64,000 nucleotides of DNA from an uncultured Flammeovirgaceae bacterium (GTDB lineage Bacteria > Bacteroidota > Bacteroidia > Cytophagales > Cyclobacteriaceae): contig CAKZYA010000048.1 of NCBI GenBank assembly GCA_937883755.1, positions 31,449-95,448 on the forward strand, read 5' to 3'. The translations under genes and the position numbers were made by a program. Positions 15,520 to 23,848 of the stretch are shown here, in pieces (positions within the stretch are counted from its first letter, which is position 1; the number at the start of each line of letters is the position of its first letter). The notes below the pieces were generated by a model. That model was not told the origin of the DNA. It was given only the letters and a program-made list of their open reading frames with translations, and did not search any database.

Positions 15520-18060
15520 ATGATGAAAAGAACAACGACTATCTTCTGGTGCTACTTAATAGTAGCCGCACTGTCGGGACTGACTGTACCTAGTTATGCT
15601 CAAACACCTCCCACTTTCGAAGGGCGACATCTAGCGCAGTGGGATGGAGCGAAGGATCGACCATCAACTCAAGTTTCAGGCACCTCCCATCAGGTGCTGA
15701 CTGAAGTCATTACCTCCTACGACCTGTATACGCTAGACGCTAGAGCTATCGATCGTTACGTAAAGAGTACACCTGAATCAGCCACCTTTCAGTTGGTATT
15801 AGGTGAGGAGTATCAATGGGAAATAATGTTAGAAGAGAATAATCTACTATCTCCCGACTATCAATCGTTCGCTCTCACATCTCAAGGTAAGGTAGAGGTG
15901 GCATCAACACCGACCGTAACTTTTCGTGGACAACTCTTATCAGAAGGTGGTGGTGAAGTTAGGCTACTATTAGATGGAGATCAGCTGCAAGGGTTTGTTA
16001 CAGTTAACGATAAGAAAATATATCTGGAAAATCTGAGTAATCTGTCTTCTGGTGCTAGTACCTCGCAGTTCGTGCTGTATTCTGAAGATGCCGTAAAGGA
16101 AGAAGGCGAACTACTCTGTTTGGCTAAACAAGAACAGGCGTACGATAAACAAATACAGGATCGGGTGACCGACCAGGCCGCCAACGGTTGTGAGGATCAG
16201 GCGGAGCTAGAAATTGCTACGCTGGCACTATTTCGACGATTTAACTCGGCGGGAAGCCAACCCGCAGTCAATAATGAGATTTTGGGGATCCTCAATAATG
16301 TGCAAGCCAATTATAACCAATTTAGTATCAAGTTTAATGTAGTAGAGCAAGTAGTATCCACTTGCTCTAGCTGTGATCCCTGGACGACTACGAATCCTTC
16401 TAGTATTCTTCGGGAGTTTACCAACTGGGGATCTTCCGGCTTCAGTCAGCGACATGATGCGGGCATTTGTTTCTTCGACGGCGCTGGGTCAGGTACAGTA
16501 GGAGTTGCCTGGGTGGGTGCCATTTGTACTTCCAGTCGCTACTCCGTTTGCGATAAGTTACGCACCTCAGAAAGTAACCGCGTACTGGTTGCTCATGAAG
16601 TAGGACATAACTTCAGTGCCAGACATGATGCCAGTGGTTCACCTTTCATTATGGCACCCTCAGTGAATACCTCTTCAAATTGGTCAAGTGCCTCAACGAA
16701 TGCTATTAATAACCATATTTCTAGCCGTAGCTGTCTGTCTTGCGTTGGTGGCGGAGGCACACCACCCCCTGTTGCCTGTCCGGTGCCGACGCAACTCAGA
16801 GCTCAAAATATTAGTGTTACTACAGTTTCGCTCAATTGGAGAAGTGCAGGAAGTGGTAATGATTATCGTCTTCAATACCGCCGTCAGGGTACTTCCTCGT
16901 GGACTTCTCGTAATGTAGGGTCAAGTAACGCTTCGCTCTCCGGCCTTAGAGCTAACACCACTTATCAATGGCGGGTACGCACTATTTGTGATAACAGTAA
17001 CTCTGACTATATCAGTGGACCTAATTTTACTACCCGCCCTGAAGATACCAACGGATGCACTGCACCTACTGCTTTAGTGGTGAATAATATTCGTACTAGT
17101 ACGGCTAGCTTTGATTGGCGTAGTATGAATGGAGCTCGAAACTATACTTTTCGTATTCGATCTAAAGGGAGCTCTCGGTGGTTTAGTTTCAACGTAAGTC
17201 GAAGCAGTATTGGTGTCAGAGGTATGCGAAGTGGTACTACATACCAGTGGCAAGTACGTACTAATTGCTCCGGTGGCTCATCGAATTACGTGGTTGGTGC
17301 TGAGTTTACTACTTCTGCTAATCAAGTCGCTAGTGCTACCAATAATGTGGTATGGAGTGAAACTTTCACAATGGCTGATAATAGGGCAGGTAATTCTGCT
17401 TGGACTAGCCGAGTAACTGACGCTAATCAGGGCGTAGCTCACGTGGTGGATGGAAGATTTACGATTAGTAATACATCGGCTGAGTGGCAGTCCGAAAAGA
17501 TTAATATCAGCGAACTGAAGGAGTTTGAGTTGACTTACGATATTGAGAGTATAATTGCTCAAGATGGTGGTGAATTGACTTTTTACTATCGTATGGATGG
17601 AGGAGAGTGGGAAGAAGTTGATCAGCAGTCTGAAGCTTTAGAACGTACATCAGTAATAATTAGTGGACTAGCTACTGGTGAGTGGCTAGAACTCCGCTTT
17701 GTTGCCAGCACCAACTCAGCGAAGCAGGTCTATTATCTGGATAACATTGGGGTAGTATGTGCCAACTGTGAAACTGAAACGCTATCAGCAACATCAGTAT
17801 TAACCTCCGATGATGAGTTGGTGGACGTAACTGTTTATCCTAACCCTTACTACGAAAGTTTCCGTATTGATCTTCCGTCGGAGGTAGAGCAACTTAGCGC
17901 CCAAGTATTCGATCTTCAGGGAAAATTGGTACAGCAAGAACAGTATATGTTACCCAAACGCAGGCTGGAACTAGGAAAAGGACTTGATCCTGGCCTTTAT
18001 GTGGTGCGGTTATCTGGTTCTGAATTCCTTCGCGAGCTAAAGATTACTAAGCAAGAATAG
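15520..18060 (+). CDS. Secreted reprolysin-like zinc metalloprotease with T9SS tail
   Basis: An 846-residue secreted protein. A signal peptide spans residues 1-30; a propeptide-like region follows; the catalytic domain carries the metzincin motif HEVGHNFSARHD (H359, E360, H363, H369) with a Met-turn in PFIMAPS, as in M12B reprolysin/ADAM-like enzymes. Cys-rich segments surround it. Two fibronectin type III repeats follow (about 425-600), then a jelly-roll-like stretch, and a C-terminal sorting domain (VYPNPYYESFRI, GLYVVRLSG) that directs type IX secretion. ATG 15520 is chosen because it begins the signal peptide; the upstream 30 residues are not credible. Confidence 0.9.
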   Translation: MMKRTTTIFWCYLIVAALSGLTVPSYAQTPPTFEGRHLAQWDGAKDRPSTQVSGTSHQVLTEVITSYDLYTLDARAIDRYVKSTPESATFQLVLGEEYQWEIMLEENNLLSPDYQSFALTSQGKVEVASTPTVTFRGQLLSEGGGEVRLLLDGDQLQGFVTVNDKKIYLENLSNLSSGASTSQFVLYSEDAVKEEGELLCLAKQEQAYDKQIQDRVTDQAANGCEDQAELEIATLALFRRFNSAGSQPAVNNEILGILNNVQANYNQFSIKFNVVEQVVSTCSSCDPWTTTNPSSILREFTNWGSSGFSQRHDAGICFFDGAGSGTVGVAWVGAICTSSRYSVCDKLRTSESNRVLVAHEVGHNFSARHDASGSPFIMAPSVNTSSNWSSASTNAINNHISSRSCLSCVGGGGTPPPVACPVPTQLRAQNISVTTVSLNWRSAGSGNDYRLQYRRQGTSSWTSRNVGSSNASLSGLRANTTYQWRVRTICDNSNSDYISGPNFTTRPEDTNGCTAPTALVVNNIRTSTASFDWRSMNGARNYTFRIRSKGSSRWFSFNVSRSSIGVRGMRSGTTYQWQVRTNCSGGSSNYVVGAEFTTSANQVASATNNVVWSETFTMADNRAGNSAWTSRVTDANQGVAHVVDGRFTISNTSAEWQSEKINISELKEFELTYDIESIIAQDGGELTFYYRMDGGEWEEVDQQSEALERTSVIISGLATGEWLELRFVASTNSAKQVYYLDNIGVVCANCETETLSATSVLTSDDELVDVTVYPNPYYESFRIDLPSEVEQLSAQVFDLQGKLVQQEQYMLPKRRLELGKGLDPGLYVVRLSGSEFLRELKITKQE

Positions 18061-18071
18061 TTACAGTAAAT

Positions 18072-18132
18072 GCTAGGCTGTGTTTGGTGAATATTCTTGA
18101 AGAAAAAAGGTGTTTGTCAGGCGCAGCCTAGC
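18072..18132. repeat. Interrupted inverted repeat after the protease gene
   Basis: Perfect 9-bp arms GCTAGGCTG (18072-18080) and CAGCCTAGC (18124-18132) are separated by 43 bp that contain two GTGTTTG copies. There is no U-run, so it is not a standard terminator. Function unknown. Confidence 0.45.
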
Positions 18133-18260
18133 GTTAGAATTACAAGAAAACTCATGGTCTAAATCTCAAAATTTTCGTGAAAACTAACGTAACTTGCGAG
18201 TGAGTCAAATTTCTATTTGACCATCAGATATACTAATTCATGTACTTATCCCATAACCCT

Positions 18261-18731
18261 ATGTATCGATTATTTTTTGGATTCTTTTCCTTAATTTTTA
18301 TCAGCTTAAGTAGTTGTCAATCTTCTACTACCACGGAAGCCGATGCTAATCTCACTCAGGCTCAGGAAATTTACGATGAGGCCATCGTTGTCCACGATGA
18401 AGTGATGCCTCGAATGGATGAAATGATGCGACTACGGAGAACTGTACAGCAGCAAATGGATTCGCTACAACAAGTAGATTCTGTAGCTTATGCTGACACA
18501 TTACAGCAGATGCAAACCATCGTGCAAAATCTAAAAGAAGCTGATGATGCTATGATGCAGTGGATGCGAAATACAGTGGGAGTTCCTACTCAAGAAGAGT
18601 TACAATCCCCTGACCCAGTTGATACTACGAATATTATTCAGGTGCAGCAGCAGCAAAAAGCGGCTATTGAGCAAGTTAAACAGCAAATGGAAAGTAGTAT
18701 CGAAGAAGCAAAAGCACTGTTGAATGAATGA
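18261..18731 (+). CDS. Coiled-coil lipoprotein of unknown function
   Basis: A 156-residue lipoprotein: signal peptide with lipobox SLSSC (Cys at about 19), then almost entirely helical sequence rich in Gln, Glu, Met and Asp with heptad-like spacing (AQEIYDEAIVVHDEVMPRMD, and QQQQKAAIEQVKQQMESSIE near the end). Such proteins are often mis-labelled as viral inclusion-type proteins in Bacteroidota genomes. ATG 18261 is preferred over 18240 because it starts directly at the positive residue before the hydrophobic core. The next gene follows after a repeat-bearing 49-bp spacer. No function can be assigned. Confidence 0.7.
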   Translation: MYRLFFGFFSLIFISLSSCQSSTTTEADANLTQAQEIYDEAIVVHDEVMPRMDEMMRLRRTVQQQMDSLQQVDSVAYADTLQQMQTIVQNLKEADDAMMQWMRNTVGVPTQEELQSPDPVDTTNIIQVQQQQKAAIEQVKQQMESSIEEAKALLNE

Positions 18732-18736
18732 TGATT

Positions 18737-18773
18737 AATGATTAGTGAGCAATACATTCTACCCATCATTCAT
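18737..18773. repeat. AT-rich intergenic repeat, copy 2
   Basis: This spacer aligns with 728-763 (about 31 of 37 positions), including the shared AATACATT core and flanking AATGATTA and ATTCAT blocks. It separates the lipoprotein from the acetolactate decarboxylase-like gene. Confidence 0.4.
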
Positions 18774-18780
18774 TAAGAAG

Positions 18781-19488
18781 ATGAGAGCGATTATTCTCTT
18801 ACTCATGCTGATATTGGGGACAAGTTACTCTGTATTGTTAGCGCAACCGGTTCAGGTAATTGGGGCAGTGAAGCAGGTAAAAAAGCTGGGGCAACTGGAT
18901 GGGCAAGTGCAATTGGATACCTTAACTGGACAAAACCTCTACGGACTCGGCCCAGTGGCTCATTTGCAGGGAGAGATTTTGCTGTGGAACGATACTGCTT
19001 ACGTATCTGAGGTAATCGGAGGAAAAGGTACCGTTAAAATTGCCCCAACTGTTCAGGCTCCTTTTTTGGTGTATACTTCAGTGGCAAAGTGGGGAGGTGA
19101 ACAAATCATCAGTCAACCAATCACTGCCTTAGATCAATTACAACAAATTGTTGAGCAATTAGCCTTAGCGGCTGGAAGATCATTAGATGAGCCATTTCCG
19201 TTTACGCTGAAGGGTAAAGCTCAGAAAATTACCTATCATGTAATGGACAAGCCGGAAGAGCAGGTTGAGCATAACCCAGGCTTGCACCAGAAAGCCAAAC
19301 GTTTTTTTACTTTGGCCGATGAGGAAGTGACGCTGCTAGGATTTTACTCTCGCCATCACCAAGGAGTTTTCACCCACCACGGCTCATTTATTCATGTACA
19401 CGTAATCAATCAAGCCTATACTAAAATGGGTCATTTAGACAAGTTGGATATTCAACCTAGCGAATTATCACTGAAACTGCCTCTCTAG
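18781..19488 (+). CDS. Exported acetolactate decarboxylase-like protein
   Basis: A 235-residue protein with a signal peptide (MRAIILLLMLILGTSYS, ending near LLAQ). The body follows alpha-acetolactate decarboxylase (BudA/AlsD): QLDGQVQLDTL, YGLGPVAHLQGEI with the conserved Glu, and near the C-terminus IHVHVINQAYTKMGH, which keeps the H-x-H-x10-H zinc triad spacing of the enzyme. The classical enzyme is cytoplasmic and makes acetoin; an exported version is unusual and the substrate may differ. ATG 18781 is chosen because upstream residues overlap the repeat and precede the signal peptide. It stands alone with no acetolactate synthase nearby. Confidence 0.72.
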   Translation: MRAIILLLMLILGTSYSVLLAQPVQVIGAVKQVKKLGQLDGQVQLDTLTGQNLYGLGPVAHLQGEILLWNDTAYVSEVIGGKGTVKIAPTVQAPFLVYTSVAKWGGEQIISQPITALDQLQQIVEQLALAAGRSLDEPFPFTLKGKAQKITYHVMDKPEEQVEHNPGLHQKAKRFFTLADEEVTLLGFYSRHHQGVFTHHGSFIHVHVINQAYTKMGHLDKLDIQPSELSLKLPL

Positions 19489-19546
19489 CTATGGTTATAC
19501 TTTAAGCCTTATCGGGCGGGCTATACAGATATTTGTGATATTTAAT

Positions 19547-19576
19547 TTGTAATCATTCTAAATAGCTGTATTTTTG
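19547..19576 (+). promoter_or_regulatory. Bacteroidota-type promoter with embedded iron-box-like site
   Basis: TTG at 19547-19549, a 19-bp spacer, and TATTTTTG at 19569-19576 match the Bacteroidota -33/-7 consensus exactly. The ATG of the next gene is only 8 bp past the -7 box, so its mRNA would be leaderless or nearly so. The spacer contains TTTGTA-ATCAT-TCTAAA (19546-19562), a partial match to the TTTAGA-N5-TCTAAA boxes of the iron island. Confidence 0.65.
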
Positions 19577-19584
19577 TGTTCAGC

Positions 19585-19917
19585 ATGATACAGTTATTCG
19601 CTACAGACTACGGTTGTACGTTTCAGTCCGATCAGGATCGTTGTTTTTATCTGCACTTTCAGGGGCGGAAAATGGCGATGAGTGTGTGTTCCTTAATAGC
19701 TTTTAAGAAGAAAGTAGACTCAATTGATTTGGTGAAATTGCTCACCGACGAATCAGATTACTCAGATGTGGCGTTGTTATCAACCTGCCAGCGAGAAGCT
19801 ATTTTTTTGTTGAGTATTCGGGAAATCATTGATCTGAAAGAACTGTTATCAGGAACGTTAGTAATGTTGGAGCTAAATAGTATTTTGCACCAGCAGTTAA
19901 ACTGCGGAATTTCTTAA
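19585..19917 (+). CDS. Small uncharacterised protein upstream of ferritin
   Basis: A 110-residue soluble protein with no signal peptide, not assigned to any family I can name. Its C-terminal half (FLLSIREIIDLKELLSGTLV) aligns in order with the product of 38803-39129 (FCLNRNDVHALKSLIREALT), with only one gap over about 68 residues, so the two are probably paralogues. Both lie beside iron genes: here ferritin 29 bp downstream, there a PepSY/siderophore-receptor operon. ATG 19585 is preferred over GTG 19576, which lies inside the -7 box. A role in iron homeostasis is inferred from context. Confidence 0.65.
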   Translation: MIQLFATDYGCTFQSDQDRCFYLHFQGRKMAMSVCSLIAFKKKVDSIDLVKLLTDESDYSDVALLSTCQREAIFLLSIREIIDLKELLSGTLVMLELNSILHQQLNCGIS

Positions 19918-19946
19918 TCTTTTTTTGACACTATTACCTTATTCCT

Positions 19947-20504
19947 ATGAAAGATCTTATGCGACAACGCACCTCTATTAAGCCCGAAATTGTTGATATC
20001 CTGAACGAACAGGTTCGTATTGAAGCTACTGCTTCAGCCGCTTATTTGGCGATGGCAGCTTGGTGCGATCAGCACGGTTGGGAAAATAGTGCCGATCACT
20101 TTTTCACTCAAGCTGATGAAGAGCGGATGCATATGCTAAAACTGTTCCGTTACGTGAGCGATATGGGAGCGGCAGCCATCTCCCCGCAGGTTGGCGAAGT
20201 GCAGCATGATTTCTCAACGCTAAAGGAAGTATTTGAAACTGCCCTGGATAATGAAATCCACGTAACTGAGTCAATTAATAAGATTGTGGCAGCTTGCCGA
20301 AACGCGAATGATTTTGCTACTGAAAGCTTTATGCAGTGGTATGTGCAGGAGCAAGTAGAAGAAGAATACGTAGCTCGACGTGCCGTAGAGTTGTTTGATA
20401 TCATGGGCGACTCCGGTATGGATCTAATCCTGATTGATGAGCGTATTCCGAAAATAGTTTACCAAGAGGCAGGTGCCGGAGCTGAAGGTGGGGAAGAAGC
20501 GTAA
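19947..20504 (+). CDS. ftnA: Non-haem ferritin
   Basis: Ferritin oxidises Fe(II) and stores iron in a 24-subunit shell. The protein has 185 residues, with diiron ferroxidase ligands in QVRIEATASAAYLAMAAWCD (Glu), ADEERMHMLKLF (Glu, His) and EQVEEEYVARRAVELFD (Glu/Gln), in the order of bacterial FtnA. The Gly/Glu-rich C-terminal tail (AGAGAEGGEE) is slightly longer than usual. It follows the small unknown gene by 29 bp and probably shares its promoter, whose iron-box-like spacer suggests metal-dependent control. Confidence 0.95.
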   Translation: MKDLMRQRTSIKPEIVDILNEQVRIEATASAAYLAMAAWCDQHGWENSADHFFTQADEERMHMLKLFRYVSDMGAAAISPQVGEVQHDFSTLKEVFETALDNEIHVTESINKIVAACRNANDFATESFMQWYVQEQVEEEYVARRAVELFDIMGDSGMDLILIDERIPKIVYQEAGAGAEGGEEA

Positions 20505-20526
20505 AATACTTTGACAGGAAGACGGT

Positions 20527-20685
20527 ATGAACTTAGAATTTCAACGTCAGGTAGAAGATAGATGCACCATAGGAAGCCTTGAGAAAAAGTCGGGGCTTCT
20601 TTCCGAAGAGTGTATTTTTAAGAAATGCTGTAAGAAGTATAAGAAGGTGGGTAAGCGGCCTTGCCGAAAGTGCCCTAAGTTCTGA
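20527..20685 (+). CDS. 52-residue Cys/Lys-rich small protein
   Basis: ATG 20527 to TGA 20685 encodes 52 residues. The C-terminal half is strikingly Cys- and Lys-rich: ECIFKKCCKKYKKVGKRPC followed by RKCPKF, giving six cysteines in all with one at residue 13. Small proteins with a CxKxCCKKYKK...C..CP ending occur widely in Bacteroidota. The cysteine spacing suggests zinc or iron-sulfur binding and the basic charge suggests nucleic-acid or ribosome contact, but no function is known to me. It starts 22 bp after ferritin and ends 27 bp before the acetyltransferase gene, so it may belong to the ferritin transcript. Confidence 0.6.
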   Translation: MNLEFQRQVEDRCTIGSLEKKSGLLSEECIFKKCCKKYKKVGKRPCRKCPKF

Positions 20686-20712
20686 ATCTCTCTCACCCTC
20701 TATAAATCAAAA

Positions 20713-21186
20713 ATGGAGCGGCGATCTGATTACCAAACTCAATCATTATCACCAGAAGATATTAAACTTCTTCGAGGTATGCTGAACCTTTTTGGTGAAG
20801 TATTCGACGAGCGGGATACATATTGTCACAATCAGCCGGATGATAGTTACCTACATGATCTCTTGAGCAAAAACTATTTTATAGCTCTAGTTGCACGGCA
20901 AGAAGGTCGAGTTGTCGGTGGATTGGCTGCCTATGAATTGATGAAATTTGAGCAGCAGCGCAGCGAAATCTATATTTATGATCTTGCAGTTAGTGAATCA
21001 TTTCGGCGTCGGGGAGTAGCTACCCAGCTGATAAATCATTTGCAGTCAGTAGCTGCTGAAAGAGGTGCTTATGTCATTTTTGTCCAGGCTGACTATGCAG
21101 ATGACCCAGCTATCAAATTATACGAAAAGCTAGGTGAAAAGGAAGAGGTCTTACACTTTGATATTTCACCTGAAATAAGGTCCTGA
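20713..21186 (+). CDS. GNAT acetyltransferase, AAC(3)-I-like
   Basis: A 157-residue acetyl-CoA-dependent N-acetyltransferase. The whole protein follows the aminoglycoside 3-N-acetyltransferase AAC(3)-I pattern rather than generic GNATs: LFGEVFDERDTY, KFEQQRSEIYIYDLAVSESF, the acetyl-CoA loop FRRRGVATQLINHL, GAYVIFVQADYADDPAIKLY, and the ending EEVLHFDISPE. Similarity to AAC(3)-Ia, as I recall that sequence, is strong across its length. No integron features (integrase, attC-like site) surround it, so it looks chromosomal. Whether it acetylates gentamicin-type drugs or a natural substrate is unknown. Confidence 0.82.
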   Translation: MERRSDYQTQSLSPEDIKLLRGMLNLFGEVFDERDTYCHNQPDDSYLHDLLSKNYFIALVARQEGRVVGGLAAYELMKFEQQRSEIYIYDLAVSESFRRRGVATQLINHLQSVAAERGAYVIFVQADYADDPAIKLYEKLGEKEEVLHFDISPEIRS

Positions 21187-21255
21187 GTAGGCTCATGGTT
21201 ATTAGAGATACAAGATACCCATCTATTTTTGGTTACAGATTGTAGCAAGACTACT

Positions 21256-23637
21256 TTAAAACCGTTTTTGCCCCGAAAATTCCATTGCTTCTCCTTTACC
21301 GAAGCCGTAGCTGATACCTACCGTAATAAAGCGGCCTCTCAGTCGATAGTCGTACAAATAAAAATCAGGTTGTCGAGAGCTAATGGTCTCTGATTCAAAA
21401 ATTCGAGATGCGAATACATCGCGGATACTCAGGTTGAGAATGGTTTTTCCGTTCATAATTTTCTTACGGACTCCTAAATCAGCGAAGAAATAACTGGAAA
21501 GGTTCATCTGAAATGTTTCAAGGGCTGAGCGATAGTTGCCAATCACTTCAAAATCTATGTCAGCAGGAAGCTTGAATTTATTAGTTAGTCGACCTGTCCA
21601 CTGATCTGCGGTAAAGTCAAATGAAGTGGTTTCAAAGCTGCCCTCCCGACTAAAGTAATTGTAGTTAAAATCCCCGTTTAATGTCCACCATTCGGTAGGG
21701 TTGTACTTACCGTTTAGTTCCAATCCAGTAGCTCGGTTGATACCGATATTTTCGGGTCGGGAGAAACTAACATTATCCTCGAACGTGGCTACTTCCTCAA
21801 TTACATCGGTAGTATAACGGTGGTATATCGCCGCGCTAAAGGAGACCGGACCCTTATCAAAAATGCTGGTGACTTCGTAAGAATCGGTAAACTCCGGTTG
21901 CAGTAGTGGGTTTCCAGCACTGATGCTGAAGTTGTTACGAATATTGGTAAACGGATTCAAGTCCCACAAACCCGGACGATAAATACGGCGAGAGTAGCCC
22001 GCTTGTAGCGAAAAGTTATCATTGAGTTTATACGATGTGTGAGCAGTAGGGAAGAGGTTGATAAACTGCTGCCGACTACTTTCGTCGGTAGTAACCAACA
22101 GGGTTCTCATATCGGTACTTTCCAGTCGTAACCCTAGTTTCAGCCCAAACTTATCACCTTCATAAGCCCCAGTACTGTACACTCCCAGTACTTCTAAGTC
22201 AAAGTCAAACACATTGGTTAAGTCCGGATCAACCACCCAAACATTATCATTCCAATTGCTAACCGAAAAATCATTAGTTACGTCAGTGTAGACGTATTGT
22301 GCTCCGCTTTCTAGGGTGAATACTTCATTAAACGGGTGGGTGTAATCCAATTGAAAGGTATACTCACCCTCCTTAAAATCGGTACGGGTTTGTTGCTGTT
22401 GGCTAAAATCTTCTCCGTTCATAACGGGCGTATTGTTAAACTCAGAAGATTGATCTTTTCCAAAGAAATTTCCGATGGCACTGAATAGGAGTGTGTGTTC
22501 TTCATTATCAGGAAAGTCCTTTTTGTACTGTAGTTCGTACTGATACTTGGGGTTGGTCGCTTCGGTCTCTTCATCCCGGTTCCACTGCGAAACCAACGTA
22601 TTAGAGCTATCCAGAAAATCAAAGTCAGTGTCGGAAAACTCGGTTTCCAGCTCATAAGCAAAGTGCCCAGTCAGGGAAAGTACGTTATTTTCGTTGATAT
22701 GATAATCAGTACCGAGGATGATATTAAAAAAAGTTTCGTTCTTATCACTCTCGCCCTGACTTCTCACCGTGTTATTACTTTCTAAATCTCGATTAATGGT
22801 TCGGTACTGAGTAGGAAATGTCCGGTGTCCAACACCCAACTGACTGAATAGATTAAATTTTTCGGTACGATTGTTTAGACTTAACCCCAGACTGTGATTG
22901 TTAGGAGCGCCCGTATTCAGCGTAACCGAGCCGTTCAATCCGCGCTTTTCCTCTTTCTTGATTACAATGTTGATTATTCCCGAGGTACCTGAGGCTTCGT
23001 ACTTCGCCGATGGGTTTGTAATCACCTCGATGCGCTCAATCATATCGGCGGTAATCGTACCTAGTGCATTTCCACCTTCGCTGGTGAGTACCGAAGGCTT
23101 TCCGTTGATAAGAATTCGCACTCCTTGGCTGCCCCGCAGGCTGATTTGTCCTTCAATATTCACCGCTACCGAGGGGACGTTATTGAGTACTTCCAGCGCA
23201 CTCGCCCCAGTGCTACTCAAATCTTGCCCCACGTTAAATACCCGTTTATCTAGCTTGAACTCAGTCTGCGACTTTTCGCCTCGCACCACTATTTCATCTA
23301 GTGTCTGATTATCTTCACTAATCGTGATAGTACCAACATTAGCTTTGCCACCACTGATTTTCACATCAGCAACGATTTGGGTCACAAAGCCGATGAAGCT
23401 TACTTCCAGATAAACATCCGGGTTTTGGGTCGTAAGCACAAACGAGCCATCTTCAGCAGTCGTAGTCCCGTCAAGCATACTATCATCACTCACCGCTTTC
23501 ACCATCACCGTAGCGTACTCCACGGGTTGTCTCCCCCCACTTTCTACTACTTTCCCCGTAATTTGAATGGGTTGGTTTTGGGCGCTCAAAGATTGTAAGC
23601 CAATGACCAATAAGAAAAAAACAAAGGCGACTTTCAT
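21256..23637 (-). CDS. TonB-dependent receptor, OMP_b-brl_3 type, paralogue A
   Basis: A 793-residue outer-membrane receptor: signal peptide (ending LSAQ, about residue 19), carboxypeptidase-D-like domain (about 24-110, TGKVVESGGRQPVEYATVMV), plug region (DEIVVRGEKSQTEFKLDKRV, VLNNVPSVAVNIEGQISLRG, IEVITNPSAKYEASGTSGI), and a long barrel. The plug lacks a classic TonB box and fits the 'outer membrane beta-barrel family' receptors of Bacteroidota. The gene at 26910-29291 is the same length and closely similar. Both share a 25-bp upstream element at the same distance. Divergent from the AraC regulator gene. Substrate unknown. Confidence 0.87.
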   Translation of the reverse strand: MKVAFVFFLLVIGLQSLSAQNQPIQITGKVVESGGRQPVEYATVMVKAVSDDSMLDGTTTAEDGSFVLTTQNPDVYLEVSFIGFVTQIVADVKISGGKANVGTITISEDNQTLDEIVVRGEKSQTEFKLDKRVFNVGQDLSSTGASALEVLNNVPSVAVNIEGQISLRGSQGVRILINGKPSVLTSEGGNALGTITADMIERIEVITNPSAKYEASGTSGIINIVIKKEEKRGLNGSVTLNTGAPNNHSLGLSLNNRTEKFNLFSQLGVGHRTFPTQYRTINRDLESNNTVRSQGESDKNETFFNIILGTDYHINENNVLSLTGHFAYELETEFSDTDFDFLDSSNTLVSQWNRDEETEATNPKYQYELQYKKDFPDNEEHTLLFSAIGNFFGKDQSSEFNNTPVMNGEDFSQQQQTRTDFKEGEYTFQLDYTHPFNEVFTLESGAQYVYTDVTNDFSVSNWNDNVWVVDPDLTNVFDFDLEVLGVYSTGAYEGDKFGLKLGLRLESTDMRTLLVTTDESSRQQFINLFPTAHTSYKLNDNFSLQAGYSRRIYRPGLWDLNPFTNIRNNFSISAGNPLLQPEFTDSYEVTSIFDKGPVSFSAAIYHRYTTDVIEEVATFEDNVSFSRPENIGINRATGLELNGKYNPTEWWTLNGDFNYNYFSREGSFETTSFDFTADQWTGRLTNKFKLPADIDFEVIGNYRSALETFQMNLSSYFFADLGVRKKIMNGKTILNLSIRDVFASRIFESETISSRQPDFYLYDYRLRGRFITVGISYGFGKGEAMEFSGQKRF

Positions 23638-23702
23638 GCTTGGATTTAGTTAAGAGAAGTTAGCAGCTATAAAGGTCAGCATCTTTTCTCAGACGAAAAA
23701 AT

Positions 23703-23737
23703 AGTTTCCGACGAACGACCGAAGTTTGCGGACGAAT
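23703..23737 (-). promoter_or_regulatory. Direct-repeat element upstream of receptor A
   Basis: Two AGTTT..CGACGAA-like repeats (23703-23715 and 23723-23736, their GACGAA cores 21 bp apart) lie 66-100 bp upstream of the receptor start; a third GACGAA is at 23692. The 25-bp block 23713-23737 matches 29368-29392 upstream of the paralogous receptor at 22 of 25 positions. The spacing of about two helical turns suits a LytTR or AraC dimer. Confidence 0.55.
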
Positions 23738-23848
23738 GACTATTGGTGAGGATGCTGATAACCAGAAAACCTTTTGTATCATTCGCTAGACACATCTTGA
23801 AACTTACTGTTAGTACCCGATATTGAGACATCTAAGCCGTTTGTCTTC

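Noticed and set aside
20713..21186. Integron cassette around the AAC(3)-I-like gene
   Set aside because: No integrase, attC-like inverted repeat or second cassette is seen; neighbours are ordinary chromosomal genes.
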